A stretch of DNA of 64,000 bases from Methylotenera_A sp046594885 (GTDB lineage Bacteria > Pseudomonadota > Gammaproteobacteria > Burkholderiales > Methylophilaceae), in NCBI GenBank assembly GCA_046594885.1, contig JBKJRD010000020.1:56356-120355 (forward strand), in the 5' to 3' direction. Shown here in pieces: positions 1 to 8,880 of the stretch. Below the pieces are notes generated by a model. The model worked only from the letters and a program-made list of their open reading frames with translations. It was not told the DNA's origin and did not search any database. The translations under genes and the position numbers were made by a program. Position 1 is the first letter of the stretch. Each line of letters starts with the position of its first letter.

Positions 1-734
1 ATGGCCGCTGTGCCAACCACTGACAAAATGCGCATTAAAATGGGTGCAAATGCTAATAATTTTTCGCCTATTTTACGTTGTAACTGACGATAAAAACTGA
101 CACCTTTTTTGGTCATTAAGTGCAAGCCAGCGTCATCCATTTTAACAATTCCCGCCACTAAGCCATAAACGCCAATCGTTATCGCCAGTGCAATAAAAGC
201 AACCACTGCGGATTGTTGCGCAAAACTTGCGCCCGAAGCTTTTGCACTGCCTAGCGCAATGACTATAATTTCAGCAGATAAAATAAAATCGGTACGAATT
301 GCGCCTTTGATTTTGTCTTTTTCTAGCGCGACTAAATCGGCTTTTGGGTCTGCTACTGCTTTGGATAATTGCGTTTTGTGTGCAATGTCGTCTTGTTTGT
401 GTAAAAATTTGTGGGATATTTTTTCAAAACCTTCAAAGCACAAATAAGCACCACCAAGCATTAACAATGGCGTAATTAACCATGGAATAAAGTAACTAAT
501 CGCCAAAGCAGCTGGCACCAGTATCAGCTTATTGATAAAAGAACCTTTAGCCACCGCCCATACAACAGGCAATTCGCGCGCTGCTTTTACACCCGAAACT
601 TGTTCCGCGTTCAGCGCTAAATCATCGCCCAAAACGCCAGCCGTTTTTTTGGCGGCAACTTTCGTCATCACCGAAACGTCGTCCAAAATGGTGGCAATGT
701 CGTCTAAAAGTGCAAATAAGCTACCAGCGGCCAT
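1..734 (-). CDS. DUF808 family inner-membrane protein (YedI-like), cut by window start
   Basis: The frame is open on the minus strand from an ATG at 734 to the window edge, about 244 codons, so the C-terminus lies outside. The N-terminus has the DUF808 hallmarks: an LLDDIATILDD stretch near residue 8, then VAAKKTAGVLGDD, a PVVWAVAKGS segment leading into membrane helices, and DKIKGAIRTDFILSAEI in the middle. Several hydrophobic helices are visible. The family (E. coli YedI) is a multispanning inner-membrane protein of unknown function. The family assignment is confident; the role is unknown. Confidence 0.9.
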   Translation of the reverse strand, partial: MAAGSLFALLDDIATILDDVSVMTKVAAKKTAGVLGDDLALNAEQVSGVKAARELPVVWAVAKGSFINKLILVPAALAISYFIPWLITPLLMLGGAYLCFEGFEKISHKFLHKQDDIAHKTQLSKAVADPKADLVALEKDKIKGAIRTDFILSAEIIVIALGSAKASGASFAQQSAVVAFIALAITIGVYGLVAGIVKMDDAGLHLMTKKGVSFYRQLQRKIGEKLLAFAPILMRILSVVGTAA

Positions 735-843
735 GTTATTTATCTTTCATATTAAGTTGCTGGATTTTAACCCATTTACTTTCCATATTGCTTGCATTCT
801 GCATTGGTTGCATTGTATTAAGCCTAAAAGTACAATCGGCAAC

Positions 844-1266
844 ATGCTATCGAAAAAATTAATGCGTTTCATTCATCAAATTGCGTTATTTGCAATTGTT
901 TTTGCGTCTATAGCGCCCAGCATTTCGCATGCCTTAGCCGCGCACAGTAACGTGAATAGCTTTGCGCAAGCAGTGTGTACCAGTAATGGTGAAAAAATAG
1001 TGATTCAAGTCATCACCACAAAAGGTAAGCAATTAGTTACCGAATTTGTGGTCAGCAAAGTGTCACCCAAAACGATGTCCATGCATTTAGAGCACTGCCC
1101 TTTTTGCGGTAGCGCAACAACGGCGACCAGTTTGCCAGCGACAAATACTTTAATGATTGCTTTGCTAGAAGCCACAGCGCAAAAATTAGCGCAATACGCC
1201 ACGCCCGTATTTGAATCTTTTTCATACGTTTCACCTCCCTCTCAAGCCCCGCCTAGCGCCCTCTAA
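844..1266 (+). CDS. DUF2946 family small exported protein
   Basis: This 140-residue protein has a hydrophobic N-terminal signal or anchor (residues 8-30) and a conserved H-C-P-F-C motif (His84, Cys85, Cys88) plus Cys45, the signature of DUF2946. The frame stays open upstream to 532, but that part is the antisense of the DUF808 gene; ATG 844 (or 862) gives a proper signal-peptide start. DUF2946 proteins are often found beside TonB-dependent receptors, some of them copper-linked, and here the receptor follows after 58 bases. Metal binding by the HCxxC motif is an inference. Confidence 0.75.
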   Translation: MLSKKLMRFIHQIALFAIVFASIAPSISHALAAHSNVNSFAQAVCTSNGEKIVIQVITTKGKQLVTEFVVSKVSPKTMSMHLEHCPFCGSATTATSLPATNTLMIALLEATAQKLAQYATPVFESFSYVSPPSQAPPSAL

Positions 1267-1324
1267 AAATTCACGTTTGTAGCCGTATTCACTTGCGGCA
1301 TTACCTAATTTTTGGAGTTTTTAT

Positions 1325-3376
1325 ATGGTTAAGTACAAGTGCTTGTACCTATTAGGCGCACTTTGCATCGGTTTTTCGCATCATGCATTAGCAGAACACG
1401 CAGCCATTTATTTGGACGAAGTGGGCGTTATCGCAAAAAAAATCGGCCCAGCCACCCAACCTAATATCGATGAAGCCAAACACGCGATTAATAAAACGGC
1501 TGGCGGTGTAACGGTGGTAGATATGCATGCGGTGCGCGAAGGGCGCGTATCCAATTTTACAGATACGCTGGGTTTAGCCACTGGCGTTTTGGCGCAATCG
1601 CGTTTTGGCGCAGAAGAAACGCGATTATCGATTCGTGGTTCAGGCTTGCAGCGCACCTTCCACGGGCGCGGTATCAAGCTTATGCAAGACGGAATTCCCG
1701 TGAATCAGGCCGATGGCAGTTTTGATTTTCAGGCGATTGAGCCAATGGCAACGCGCTATATTGAAGTGTATCGCGGCGCAAACGCTTTGCGTTATGGCGC
1801 CAGCAATTTGGGTGGCGCGATTAACTTTATTTCACCCTCAGGTTACGATGCCGATACATTAAACGCGCGCGCAGAAATCGGCAGTTTCAGTTATCGTCGT
1901 TTAGGCTTAAGTACGGGCGGGGTGATGGGCGATTTTGATTACTTTGTCAGTGGCAGTACTTTTAATCAACAAGGTTTCCGCGATAATGCCAAGCAAGATG
2001 CACAGCGTATTAATGCTAACTTTGGGTATCGAATTAGTGGTGATGTTGAAACGAGGTTTTATATAGGCTATGCCAAAAGTGATTCTGCATTGCCAGGCGC
2101 TTTAACCAAAGCGCAACTCAGAGATGACCCGAGCGACTCGTTTTTAAGCACAACGATTGGTCAGCAAAGGCGTGATATTGATTTAATGCGTATTGCCAAT
2201 AAAACTAATTTTTTGTTAGGTGAAAACAGCCATTTGCAACTGAGTGCTTATTTCTCACATAAAGATTTATTTCACCCTATTTTTCAGGTGTTAGAGCAAA
2301 ACACCAATGACTATGGGTTTGAAGCGCGATTTGTACATGATGGCGAATTGTTTGGACATAAAAATGAATTCGTTTTAGGTGTTAATCCTAGCTACGGCGT
2401 CGGTTATGACGAAAGGTCAGTCAACAGTTTTGGAGTTAGAGGCGCAAAAACAAACCAGCTAGAGAATCGCGCTAAAAACTTAGAAGCCTATGCCGAAAAT
2501 CGCTTTTATATAGTGCCGCAAGTTTCGCTTATTGCGGGTTTGCAATACACGCATTCTGTACGCAATTTAACAGACAAATTTTTTGCGAATGCGACACAAG
2601 ATGAAAGTTTTGCTAAGACTTATGTGCAAACGAATCCTAAAATTGGCGTGCTATATGATTACCAGCCGAATATACAATTTTATGCCAACGCATCGCGCAG
2701 TTTTGAGCCGCCCTCATTTGGCGAGCTGGCTGGCGGTTTAAGGCCCAATATTGTAAAGGCGCAAGGTGGCACGACGTTTGAGGTTGGGTCGCGCGGCAAT
2801 AGTGAAAATGTCGATTGGGATTTTTCGGCGTATTATGCAAAATTAAATAATGAACTGCTGCAAACTGCTGTGTTTATGGGTGGTAACAATTTAATGCCAG
2901 CCGCGCAAACCACTAATGCCGATAAAACCATTCACGCAGGGATTGAAATAGGCTTAACGGCCAGATTACCTTGGCATTTAGAATGGCGCCAAAGTTTGCT
3001 GATTAATCATTTTCGTTTTGATGATGACAACACATTCGGCAATCGCGATTTATCCGGTTTACAAAAAAGCTTATTGCGTGGTGAGTTAATCTATCGCAAT
3101 CATGGTTTTTATGTTGGGCCAACGGTAGAATTTTCACCACAACGTTATGCGGTTGATTTTGCTGAAACTTTGTCTGCTGATAGCTATAGCTTATTTGGAT
3201 TTAAAGCAGGACAGCAAGTCAATGCGCATTTTTCATGGTTTGTGGATGCGCGTAATTTGACCGATAAAAAGTATGCCGCATCAACCAATGTTGTTTTAAA
3301 TGCTTCGGCTAATCAATCGTTATTCTTGCCAGGCGATGGTCGCTCTGTTTACATGGGTGCTGAATTTAAGTATTAA
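1325..3376 (+). CDS. TonB-dependent outer-membrane receptor (FecA-like)
   Basis: This 683-residue protein has a signal peptide (MVKYKCLYLLGALCIGFSHH..., cleavage near ALA-EH at 23). An N-terminal plug domain at about 50-165 contains TLGLATGVL, RLSIRGSGL and GAINFISPSG, and a long beta-barrel ends in the aromatic EFKY, as BAM substrates do. It would import a bound substrate across the outer membrane using TonB energy. The substrate cannot be read from sequence; DUF2946 and a Cys-rich secreted propeller as neighbours hint at a metal or metal chelate. A 7-bp inverted repeat with a 2-base centre (1333-1348) covers codons 4-8 and could be an operator or mRNA hairpin. The start codon is embedded in the recurring ATGGTTAAGT word. 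Confidence 0.92.
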   Translation: MVKYKCLYLLGALCIGFSHHALAEHAAIYLDEVGVIAKKIGPATQPNIDEAKHAINKTAGGVTVVDMHAVREGRVSNFTDTLGLATGVLAQSRFGAEETRLSIRGSGLQRTFHGRGIKLMQDGIPVNQADGSFDFQAIEPMATRYIEVYRGANALRYGASNLGGAINFISPSGYDADTLNARAEIGSFSYRRLGLSTGGVMGDFDYFVSGSTFNQQGFRDNAKQDAQRINANFGYRISGDVETRFYIGYAKSDSALPGALTKAQLRDDPSDSFLSTTIGQQRRDIDLMRIANKTNFLLGENSHLQLSAYFSHKDLFHPIFQVLEQNTNDYGFEARFVHDGELFGHKNEFVLGVNPSYGVGYDERSVNSFGVRGAKTNQLENRAKNLEAYAENRFYIVPQVSLIAGLQYTHSVRNLTDKFFANATQDESFAKTYVQTNPKIGVLYDYQPNIQFYANASRSFEPPSFGELAGGLRPNIVKAQGGTTFEVGSRGNSENVDWDFSAYYAKLNNELLQTAVFMGGNNLMPAAQTTNADKTIHAGIEIGLTARLPWHLEWRQSLLINHFRFDDDNTFGNRDLSGLQKSLLRGELIYRNHGFYVGPTVEFSPQRYAVDFAETLSADSYSLFGFKAGQQVNAHFSWFVDARNLTDKKYAASTNVVLNASANQSLFLPGDGRSVYMGAEFKY

Positions 3377-3466
3377 TATGCGCTCAAATATTATCGGTTA
3401 GGGCAGTGTAAATAATAATTTACATATCGCCGAAATGCATATTTTTTAAATAATTGAGGTAAAAAA

Positions 3467-4672
3467 TTGGTTAAGTATTTCATATTGCTACTGTATTTAA
3501 GCCTTTTTTCAGTGTTCAGTTTTGCACATGAGGCGCCTATAAATCATCCTGCGGCAGGCGCCGCAGCAATTGATGTTGCGTTTGATAACGTTGGAAATTT
3601 ATGGCGCGTATCAGTAAATGATGGCTATTTGTTAGTCGACAAAAGCACCGATTTAGGCCAATCATTTTCTGCACCAATTAAAGTCTATGCAATTGCGCAA
3701 AAAATTGGCGCCAATAATGAGGCGCGTCCTGACATTGCTTTAGATGCTAAAAACAATATTTACGTCACTTGGTCACAACATTTAAAATCGCGGTTTGCAG
3801 GCTATATTTGGTTTTCGCGTTCAATTGATGGTGGTAAAAGCTTTGAAAATCCCTACATTGTGCATCAAGATCGCGCTGAAATTACCCATGCTTTTAATGC
3901 ATTAAATGTGAGTTCTAACGGCAGAATAACGGTGACTTGGATTGATAAGCGCGATGCACTTAATGCTAAAAAAGAGGGCAAAAATTACGACGGTGCGGCG
4001 ATTTACTATGCGGTTTCTAATAATAGCGGCGCGAATTTTGAACCCGAACAAAAATTGGCTGACAGCAGCTGTGAGTGCTGCCGCATTGTTACCACCAATA
4101 AACCAGACGGTACAACCGCGGTGTTGTGGCGCCACGTGTTTGCAGGTAGCGAGCGAGACCACAATATTGCCGAAATCCCTAAAGATGGCACAAAGCCACA
4201 ATTACATCGCGCCACATTTGGGCATTGGAAACTAGATGGTTGCCCGCATCATGGCGCGGCAATTGCTAGTGGCAGCGAAAACGCCAGTTGGTGGGGTTAT
4301 CACATGGCTTATTTTGATGGCAAAGACGCAAACCCTGGATTGTATTACAGCCGCATGGATGGCGTTGCGTGGGCATCTTCACCCGCCAAAAAATTTGGTG
4401 ATAACAATAATCAGGCTGGGCATCCAGCAATATTTAGTATCAACAATAAAACCGGCGATGAGCAAGTTTGGATGGTTTGGCGCGAGATTAAAGCTAAAAC
4501 CCATCAAATAATCGGCATGGTTTCACCAGATGGTGGTCGAAATTGGAGCGCTGCAAAAGTGTATGCAAGTGCGCAGCAGCAAGCTGATTATCCGCAGTTG
4601 ATTGGTGATGGCAAGCGCGTATATTTATCTTGGAATACCGCCGCGCGCTATCAGCTAATCCCGCTTAATTAA
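3467..4672 (+). CDS. Secreted sialidase-like (BNR/Asp-box) beta-propeller with Cys-rich motifs
   Basis: The start is TTG at 3467, supported by GAGGT at 3456-3460. A signal peptide ends near FAHEAP (residue 20). The 401-residue protein contains repeated Asp-box-like turns (STDLGQSFS, SIDGGKSFE, SPDGGRNWS) typical of sialidase-fold propellers. It also has two motifs not expected in a sialidase: SCECC (Cys202, Cys204, Cys205) and CPHHG (Cys259, His261, His262), which together look like a metal or cofactor site. It follows the TonB receptor by 90 bases and may be co-expressed. It is probably not a true sialidase; the function is unknown. Confidence 0.75.
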   Translation: MVKYFILLLYLSLFSVFSFAHEAPINHPAAGAAAIDVAFDNVGNLWRVSVNDGYLLVDKSTDLGQSFSAPIKVYAIAQKIGANNEARPDIALDAKNNIYVTWSQHLKSRFAGYIWFSRSIDGGKSFENPYIVHQDRAEITHAFNALNVSSNGRITVTWIDKRDALNAKKEGKNYDGAAIYYAVSNNSGANFEPEQKLADSSCECCRIVTTNKPDGTTAVLWRHVFAGSERDHNIAEIPKDGTKPQLHRATFGHWKLDGCPHHGAAIASGSENASWWGYHMAYFDGKDANPGLYYSRMDGVAWASSPAKKFGDNNNQAGHPAIFSINNKTGDEQVWMVWREIKAKTHQIIGMVSPDGGRNWSAAKVYASAQQQADYPQLIGDGKRVYLSWNTAARYQLIPLN

Positions 4673-4694
4673 TCATGTTCTAGTGATTGTTAAT

Positions 4695-4723
4695 ATTGAA
4701 AATAGCAAAATTTGTCCCCATAT
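4695..4723 (+). promoter_or_regulatory. Sigma-32 (RpoH) heat-shock promoter of clpB
   Basis: A -35 TTGAAA (4696-4701) and a -10 CCCCATAT (4716-4723) are separated by 14 bases, matching the RpoH consensus (CTTGAAA, 13-15 bases, CCCCATNT). Transcription would start near 4729-4730, leaving a leader of about 21 bases with GGAG at 4741-4744. Confidence 0.85.
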
Positions 4724-4737
4724 TGGTTGCAACCAAT
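4722..4737. promoter_or_regulatory. 16-bp perfect palindrome across the clpB transcription start
   Basis: ATTGGTTGCAACCAAT is a perfect palindrome lying from the end of the sigma-32 -10 box to about +8. Its right half-arm ACCAAT recurs at 4745-4750, just before the start codon. The position suits a repressor operator. It is not the CIRCE element. Confidence 0.5.
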
Positions 4738-4750
4738 TAAGGAGACCAAT

Positions 4751-7336
4751 ATGCGTTTCGATAAACTGACCACTAAATTTCAGCAAGCATTAAGTGATGC
4801 GCAAAGCATTGCGGTTGGCGCGGATAGTACCGCGATTGAGCCGCAACATTTATTATTGGCTTTGCTGCAAGAAGATAATGGCGGAGCGGCCTCGTTGCTT
4901 TCGCGCGCGGGCGTAAACCTTGCGCCACTGAAAGCGCAATTAAATAACGCGATAGCGAATCTTTCAAAATCTACTGGTTCGAATGGCGAAATTGCCATTT
5001 CACGCGATTTAAATAATTTACTGAATGTAACCGATAAACTCGCGCAAAAACGCGGTGATGCTTACATTGCTAGCGAAATGTTTTTGCTGGCATTAGCAGA
5101 AGATAAAGGTGAAACGGGAAAATTACTCAAACAAAATGGGTTAACTAAAACCGCATTAGAAGCCGCTGTCATGGCGGTTCGCGGCAGCGACCAAGTGAAT
5201 GACCAAGAGAGCGAAAACAATCGTGAATCGCTCAAAAAATACACAGTCGATTTAACTGAGCGTGCCAGCTTGGGCAAGTTAGACCCTGTCATTGGGCGTG
5301 ATGATGAAATACGCCGCGTGATTCAAGTGTTAATGCGCCGTACTAAAAATAACCCTGTATTGATTGGCGAACCGGGCGTAGGTAAAACCGCGATTGTTGA
5401 AGGCTTGGCGCAGCGGATAATCAATGAAGAGGTGCCAGATTCGCTGAAAGGCAAAAAAGTACTTAGCCTTGATATGGCGGCTTTATTAGCGGGCGCTAAA
5501 TACCGTGGTGAATTTGAAGAGCGTTTGAAATCGGTACTAAAAGAGCTGTCGCAAGATGAAGGCCGAACGATTGTATTTATTGATGAACTGCATACCATGG
5601 TGGGCGCGGGTAAAGCTGAAGGCGCGATGGATGCTGGCAATATGTTAAAACCTGCATTAGCTCGTGGCGAACTGCACTGCGTAGGCGCAACAACGCTAGA
5701 TGAGTACCGTAAATATATTGAAAAAGATGCGGCTTTAGAGCGGCGCTTTCAAAAAGTATTGGTAGATGAGCCAACGGTGGAAGCCACTATTGCGATTTTG
5801 CGCGGTCTGCAAGAAAAATATGAGTTGCATCACGGCGTTGAGATCACCGACCCAGCGATTGTGGCGGCTGCTGAATTAAGCCATCGTTACATTACTGACC
5901 GATTTTTACCCGATAAAGCGATTGATTTAATCGATGAAGCGGCTTCGCGTATCAAAATGGAAATTGATTCTAAGCCAGAAGTGCTAGATAAATTAGAGCG
6001 TCGCGTGATTCAATTGAAGATTGAGCGTGAAGCCGTACGTCGCGAAAAAGATGAAGGCAGTCGTAAACGTTTTGATTTAATTGAAGCAGAAATTGAAAAG
6101 CTGGAAAAAGAATATGCCGATTTAGAAGAAATTTGGACCTCTGAAAAAGCGCAGGTACAAGGCACCAGCCATATTAAAGAAGCCATTGAGAAGGTTAAGT
6201 TTGAAATGGAAGAAGCCACACGCAAAGGCGAATGGCAAAAAGTTTCTGAGCTGCAATACGGCAAGCTGCCCGAGTTAGAAGCGCAATTGAAAGCGGCAAC
6301 GCACTCTGAAGCGAGTGAAGCGCCAAGCAAAAATAGAATGCTGCGTACCGAAGTGGGTGCAGATGAAATTGCAGAAGTCGTGAGCCGCGCAACGGGCATT
6401 CCTGTGAGCAAGATGTTAACGGGTGAACGTGAAAAGCTTCTCACGATGGAAACCAAGCTGCACGAACGTGTGGTTGGTCAAGATGAAGCGGTGCGTTTAG
6501 TTTCTGATGCAATTCGCCGTTCTAGAAGTGGTTTAAGTGACCCGAATCGGCCTTATGGCAGCTTTTTATTTTTAGGCCCAACGGGTGTTGGTAAAACCGA
6601 ACTATGCAAAGCATTGGCAGGCTTTTTGTTTGATTCTGAAGAACATTTAATTCGCATCGATATGAGCGAATTTATGGAAAAACACAGCGTTGCGCGCATG
6701 ATTGGTGCGCCTCCCGGCTATGTGGGCTATGAAGAAGGCGGCACGCTGACTGAAGCTGTGCGTCGTAAACCTTATTCTGTGATTCTGCTGGACGAGGTGG
6801 AAAAAGCACATCCTGATGTATTTAATGTGTTGTTGCAAGTGTTAGATGATGGGCGATTAACCGATGGCCAAGGCCGTACGGTGGATTTTAAAAATACGGT
6901 GATTATTATGACCAGTAATTTAGGTAGTCAAATGATTCAAAGTATGGCTGACCAAGATTACCAAGTTGTGAAACTGGCGGTGATGGGCGAAGTGAAAACG
7001 CACTTTAGGCCAGAATTCGTCAACCGTATTGATGAAGTGGTCGTTTTTCATAGTTTGGGTGAGTCACAAGTGAAATCGATTGCGCAGATTCAAACTCAAT
7101 TGCTAGCGAAACGCTTGGCAGCAATGGATATGACGCTCAATATGAGTGAGGCTGCCATTGCAGAAATCGCCAACGCAGGTTTTGACCCAGTTTATGGGGC
7201 AAGGCCACTAAAACGTGCGATTCAAAGTGAGATTGAAAATCCGCTGGCGCGTGAGATTTTGGCTGGCAATTTTAGTGCTAAAGACACCATTTTAGTGGAT
7301 CACAAAAGCGGAAAAATGACGTTTACAAAGGGTTAA
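4751..7336 (+). CDS. clpB: ClpB disaggregase, AAA+ ATPase
   Basis: Start ATG 4751 (MRFDKLTTKFQQAL) has GGAGA 5-9 bases upstream; the frame stays open 39 bases further but lacks a good start. The product has 861 residues, close to E. coli ClpB (857). It shows the N-domain, a first AAA module with GEPGVGKTA, a coiled-coil M-domain (about 410-530, rich in KLEKEYADLEE-type repeats), and a second AAA module with GPTGVGKTE and a sensor-2 GARPLKR. It extracts polypeptides from aggregates with DnaK. Heat-shock control is supported by the sigma-32 promoter upstream. The stop codon overlaps the GGTTAAGT word. Confidence 0.98.
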   Translation: MRFDKLTTKFQQALSDAQSIAVGADSTAIEPQHLLLALLQEDNGGAASLLSRAGVNLAPLKAQLNNAIANLSKSTGSNGEIAISRDLNNLLNVTDKLAQKRGDAYIASEMFLLALAEDKGETGKLLKQNGLTKTALEAAVMAVRGSDQVNDQESENNRESLKKYTVDLTERASLGKLDPVIGRDDEIRRVIQVLMRRTKNNPVLIGEPGVGKTAIVEGLAQRIINEEVPDSLKGKKVLSLDMAALLAGAKYRGEFEERLKSVLKELSQDEGRTIVFIDELHTMVGAGKAEGAMDAGNMLKPALARGELHCVGATTLDEYRKYIEKDAALERRFQKVLVDEPTVEATIAILRGLQEKYELHHGVEITDPAIVAAAELSHRYITDRFLPDKAIDLIDEAASRIKMEIDSKPEVLDKLERRVIQLKIEREAVRREKDEGSRKRFDLIEAEIEKLEKEYADLEEIWTSEKAQVQGTSHIKEAIEKVKFEMEEATRKGEWQKVSELQYGKLPELEAQLKAATHSEASEAPSKNRMLRTEVGADEIAEVVSRATGIPVSKMLTGEREKLLTMETKLHERVVGQDEAVRLVSDAIRRSRSGLSDPNRPYGSFLFLGPTGVGKTELCKALAGFLFDSEEHLIRIDMSEFMEKHSVARMIGAPPGYVGYEEGGTLTEAVRRKPYSVILLDEVEKAHPDVFNVLLQVLDDGRLTDGQGRTVDFKNTVIIMTSNLGSQMIQSMADQDYQVVKLAVMGEVKTHFRPEFVNRIDEVVVFHSLGESQVKSIAQIQTQLLAKRLAAMDMTLNMSEAAIAEIANAGFDPVYGARPLKRAIQSEIENPLAREILAGNFSAKDTILVDHKSGKMTFTKG

Positions 7337-7357
7337 GTAACGCGCAAGCTAGTGTTA

Positions 7358-8296
7358 ATGAAAACACGCATGACCATTTTTTTAGTGTTGACTTTAAACC
7401 TGATAATGGGTGTTAGTCTTTGCGCAGCTTATACGCAAGACCAGCTGGAAACTTTTGCTAACGAGCCGCCAATCATTAGAGATTTGCTACAACGAGCGAG
7501 TGTGTTGTTGGAGGATGAAATCAATGCCGATTCGGCTTGGAAAGCGGCAAATCTATATTGTGAATCTGCACGTTATGGCAGCGCTGAAGGTTTGTATCGT
7601 TTAGGCATGTTGTATGCAACTGGCCGCGGCGTGCCAACAAATCGCGATTATGCGGCTAACTTATTTGGTATCGCTTCAACACATGGGCATTTTGAAGCGC
7701 AGAAAATGTTAGAAAGCGTTGAAATTAAAAGCCTTATTACGCCAATTTGTGTATTAGAAGCTGTCGCGCCAGAAAAGGCGTTTGATCAAAATCAAAATAT
7801 GGCTGCCCAATCGAGTCACATTGATACGTATATTCAAAGAATGCCCAAAAACAAGCGCTGGTTGGTGGATTTAGTGGCTACGATTGCTAGCTGGTATAAG
7901 GTAGATGAAAAACTCGTACTGTCTATTATTAGCGCTGAATCTAACTTTATGCTCTCTGCCAAGTCGAATAAAGATGCGCAAGGTTTGATGCAGTTAATAC
8001 CAGCAACTGCCGAGCGCTTTAATGTGAAAGATGCTTACAACGCTAGTCAAAATATTAAAGGTGGCGTGAAATATTTACGCTGGTTGCTGTCGTATTTTAG
8101 AGGTGACGTGACACTTGCTGTTGCTGCTTACAATGCGGGAGAAGGTGCGGTTAACCAGTATAAAGGTGTTCCGCCTTATAAAGAAACACAGGCTTACGTG
8201 AAAAAAGTGTTGGGATTGTACCAACTTAAACACCATGCTTTTGATGCTAGCATTACGCAGGCATCGCCAGCTTTAAAGAAAGCGAGTTCAAAATGA
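7358..8296 (+). CDS. Periplasmic lytic transglycosylase with Sel1-like repeats
   Basis: ATG 7358 is preferred over the GTG at 7352; no strong ribosome site is visible for either. The 312-residue protein has a signal peptide (to about CAA-YT at 25), Sel1-like repeats at roughly 50-115 (LYRLGMLYATGRGV) and a C-terminal SLT domain. The SLT domain has catalytic Glu194 in SAESNF, GLMQLIPATA, and the AYNAGEGAV motif. It would cleave the MurNAc-GlcNAc bond of peptidoglycan, giving 1,6-anhydroMurNAc. Its stop overlaps the next ATG by four bases (ATGA), so the lipoprotein downstream is translationally coupled. Confidence 0.9.
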   Translation: MKTRMTIFLVLTLNLIMGVSLCAAYTQDQLETFANEPPIIRDLLQRASVLLEDEINADSAWKAANLYCESARYGSAEGLYRLGMLYATGRGVPTNRDYAANLFGIASTHGHFEAQKMLESVEIKSLITPICVLEAVAPEKAFDQNQNMAAQSSHIDTYIQRMPKNKRWLVDLVATIASWYKVDEKLVLSIISAESNFMLSAKSNKDAQGLMQLIPATAERFNVKDAYNASQNIKGGVKYLRWLLSYFRGDVTLAVAAYNAGEGAVNQYKGVPPYKETQAYVKKVLGLYQLKHHAFDASITQASPALKKASSK

Positions 8297-8832
8297 AAAG
8301 CTTAATGGTATTAATTGTTAGCCTAATGTTAATTTCAGGGTGCGCTAGCACGGGCACGCAACAAGCGCAGATTGAGCGAATCACGCCAGAAGAATTGGCA
8401 AAAATTATTCCACTGCCAGTTGCGGCTTACAGTTTAGAAGAAATAGTGCGTGATTCTAAACAAGGCAAAACCGCAGATGCAATCATTGCGAAAATTAAAG
8501 CCAGCCAATCGCGCTACGAATTAACCCCGACGATGGCGCTGGATTTAAATAAAAAAGGGGTTGACACGGCTGTGCTGGATTATATGCAAAAAAACAATGA
8601 GTTAGCCAAACAAAATGCCATAGCAGAAGAAATGAACAAGCGCGCTAAAGAGCGTGCAGAGGCAGAAAAAATGCTCAAACGCGAACGTGATATTGCGCGC
8701 AGTCGCAACTACGACCCATTTTGGGGCTCAAGATTCGGCGGTTTTTATGGTTACCCCTATTATGGATATAACAGAGGTTTTGGCAGCCGTTTTGGCTGGG
8801 GATTGGGTTATGGACATCCCTATTTCTGGTAG
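8293..8832 (+). CDS. Lipoprotein with coiled coil and Gly/Tyr-rich tail
   Basis: The 179-residue product carries a lipobox LISGC with Cys17. The middle (about 45-95) is helical, followed by a charged coiled-coil segment (NAIAEEMNKRAKERAEAEK-like) and a tail rich in Gly, Tyr, Phe and Arg (FGGFYGYPYYGYNRG). The ATGA overlap with the lytic transglycosylase suggests a joint envelope role. No specific family is recognised. Confidence 0.8.
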   Translation: MKSLMVLIVSLMLISGCASTGTQQAQIERITPEELAKIIPLPVAAYSLEEIVRDSKQGKTADAIIAKIKASQSRYELTPTMALDLNKKGVDTAVLDYMQKNNELAKQNAIAEEMNKRAKERAEAEKMLKRERDIARSRNYDPFWGSRFGGFYGYPYYGYNRGFGSRFGWGLGYGHPYFW

Positions 8833-8880
8833 TTATATTAGTCAAAAATTGCCCATTATTACTGGTTAAGTAAAAAGTTA

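Noticed and set aside
532..843. Upstream extension of the DUF2946 frame
   Set aside because: It is antisense to the conserved DUF808 coding sequence and has no signal-peptide-like start; the real start is 844 (or 862).
3902..4511. Open frames on both strands inside the beta-propeller gene
   Set aside because: Low-quality shadow frames with no recognisable domain, fully inside a supported gene.
4722..4750. RNA thermometer in the clpB leader
   Set aside because: A transcript from the sigma-32 promoter would begin near 4729 and lack the left arm, so the hairpin cannot form in the main transcript.
5062..6838. Several minus-strand frames of 65-148 codons inside clpB
   Set aside because: Ser/Leu-rich antisense shadows of a highly conserved gene.
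8654..8869. 71-codon frame overlapping the lipoprotein end
   Set aside because: No ribosome site, low-complexity, and the overlapping lipoprotein frame has a lipobox and coupling to its neighbour.
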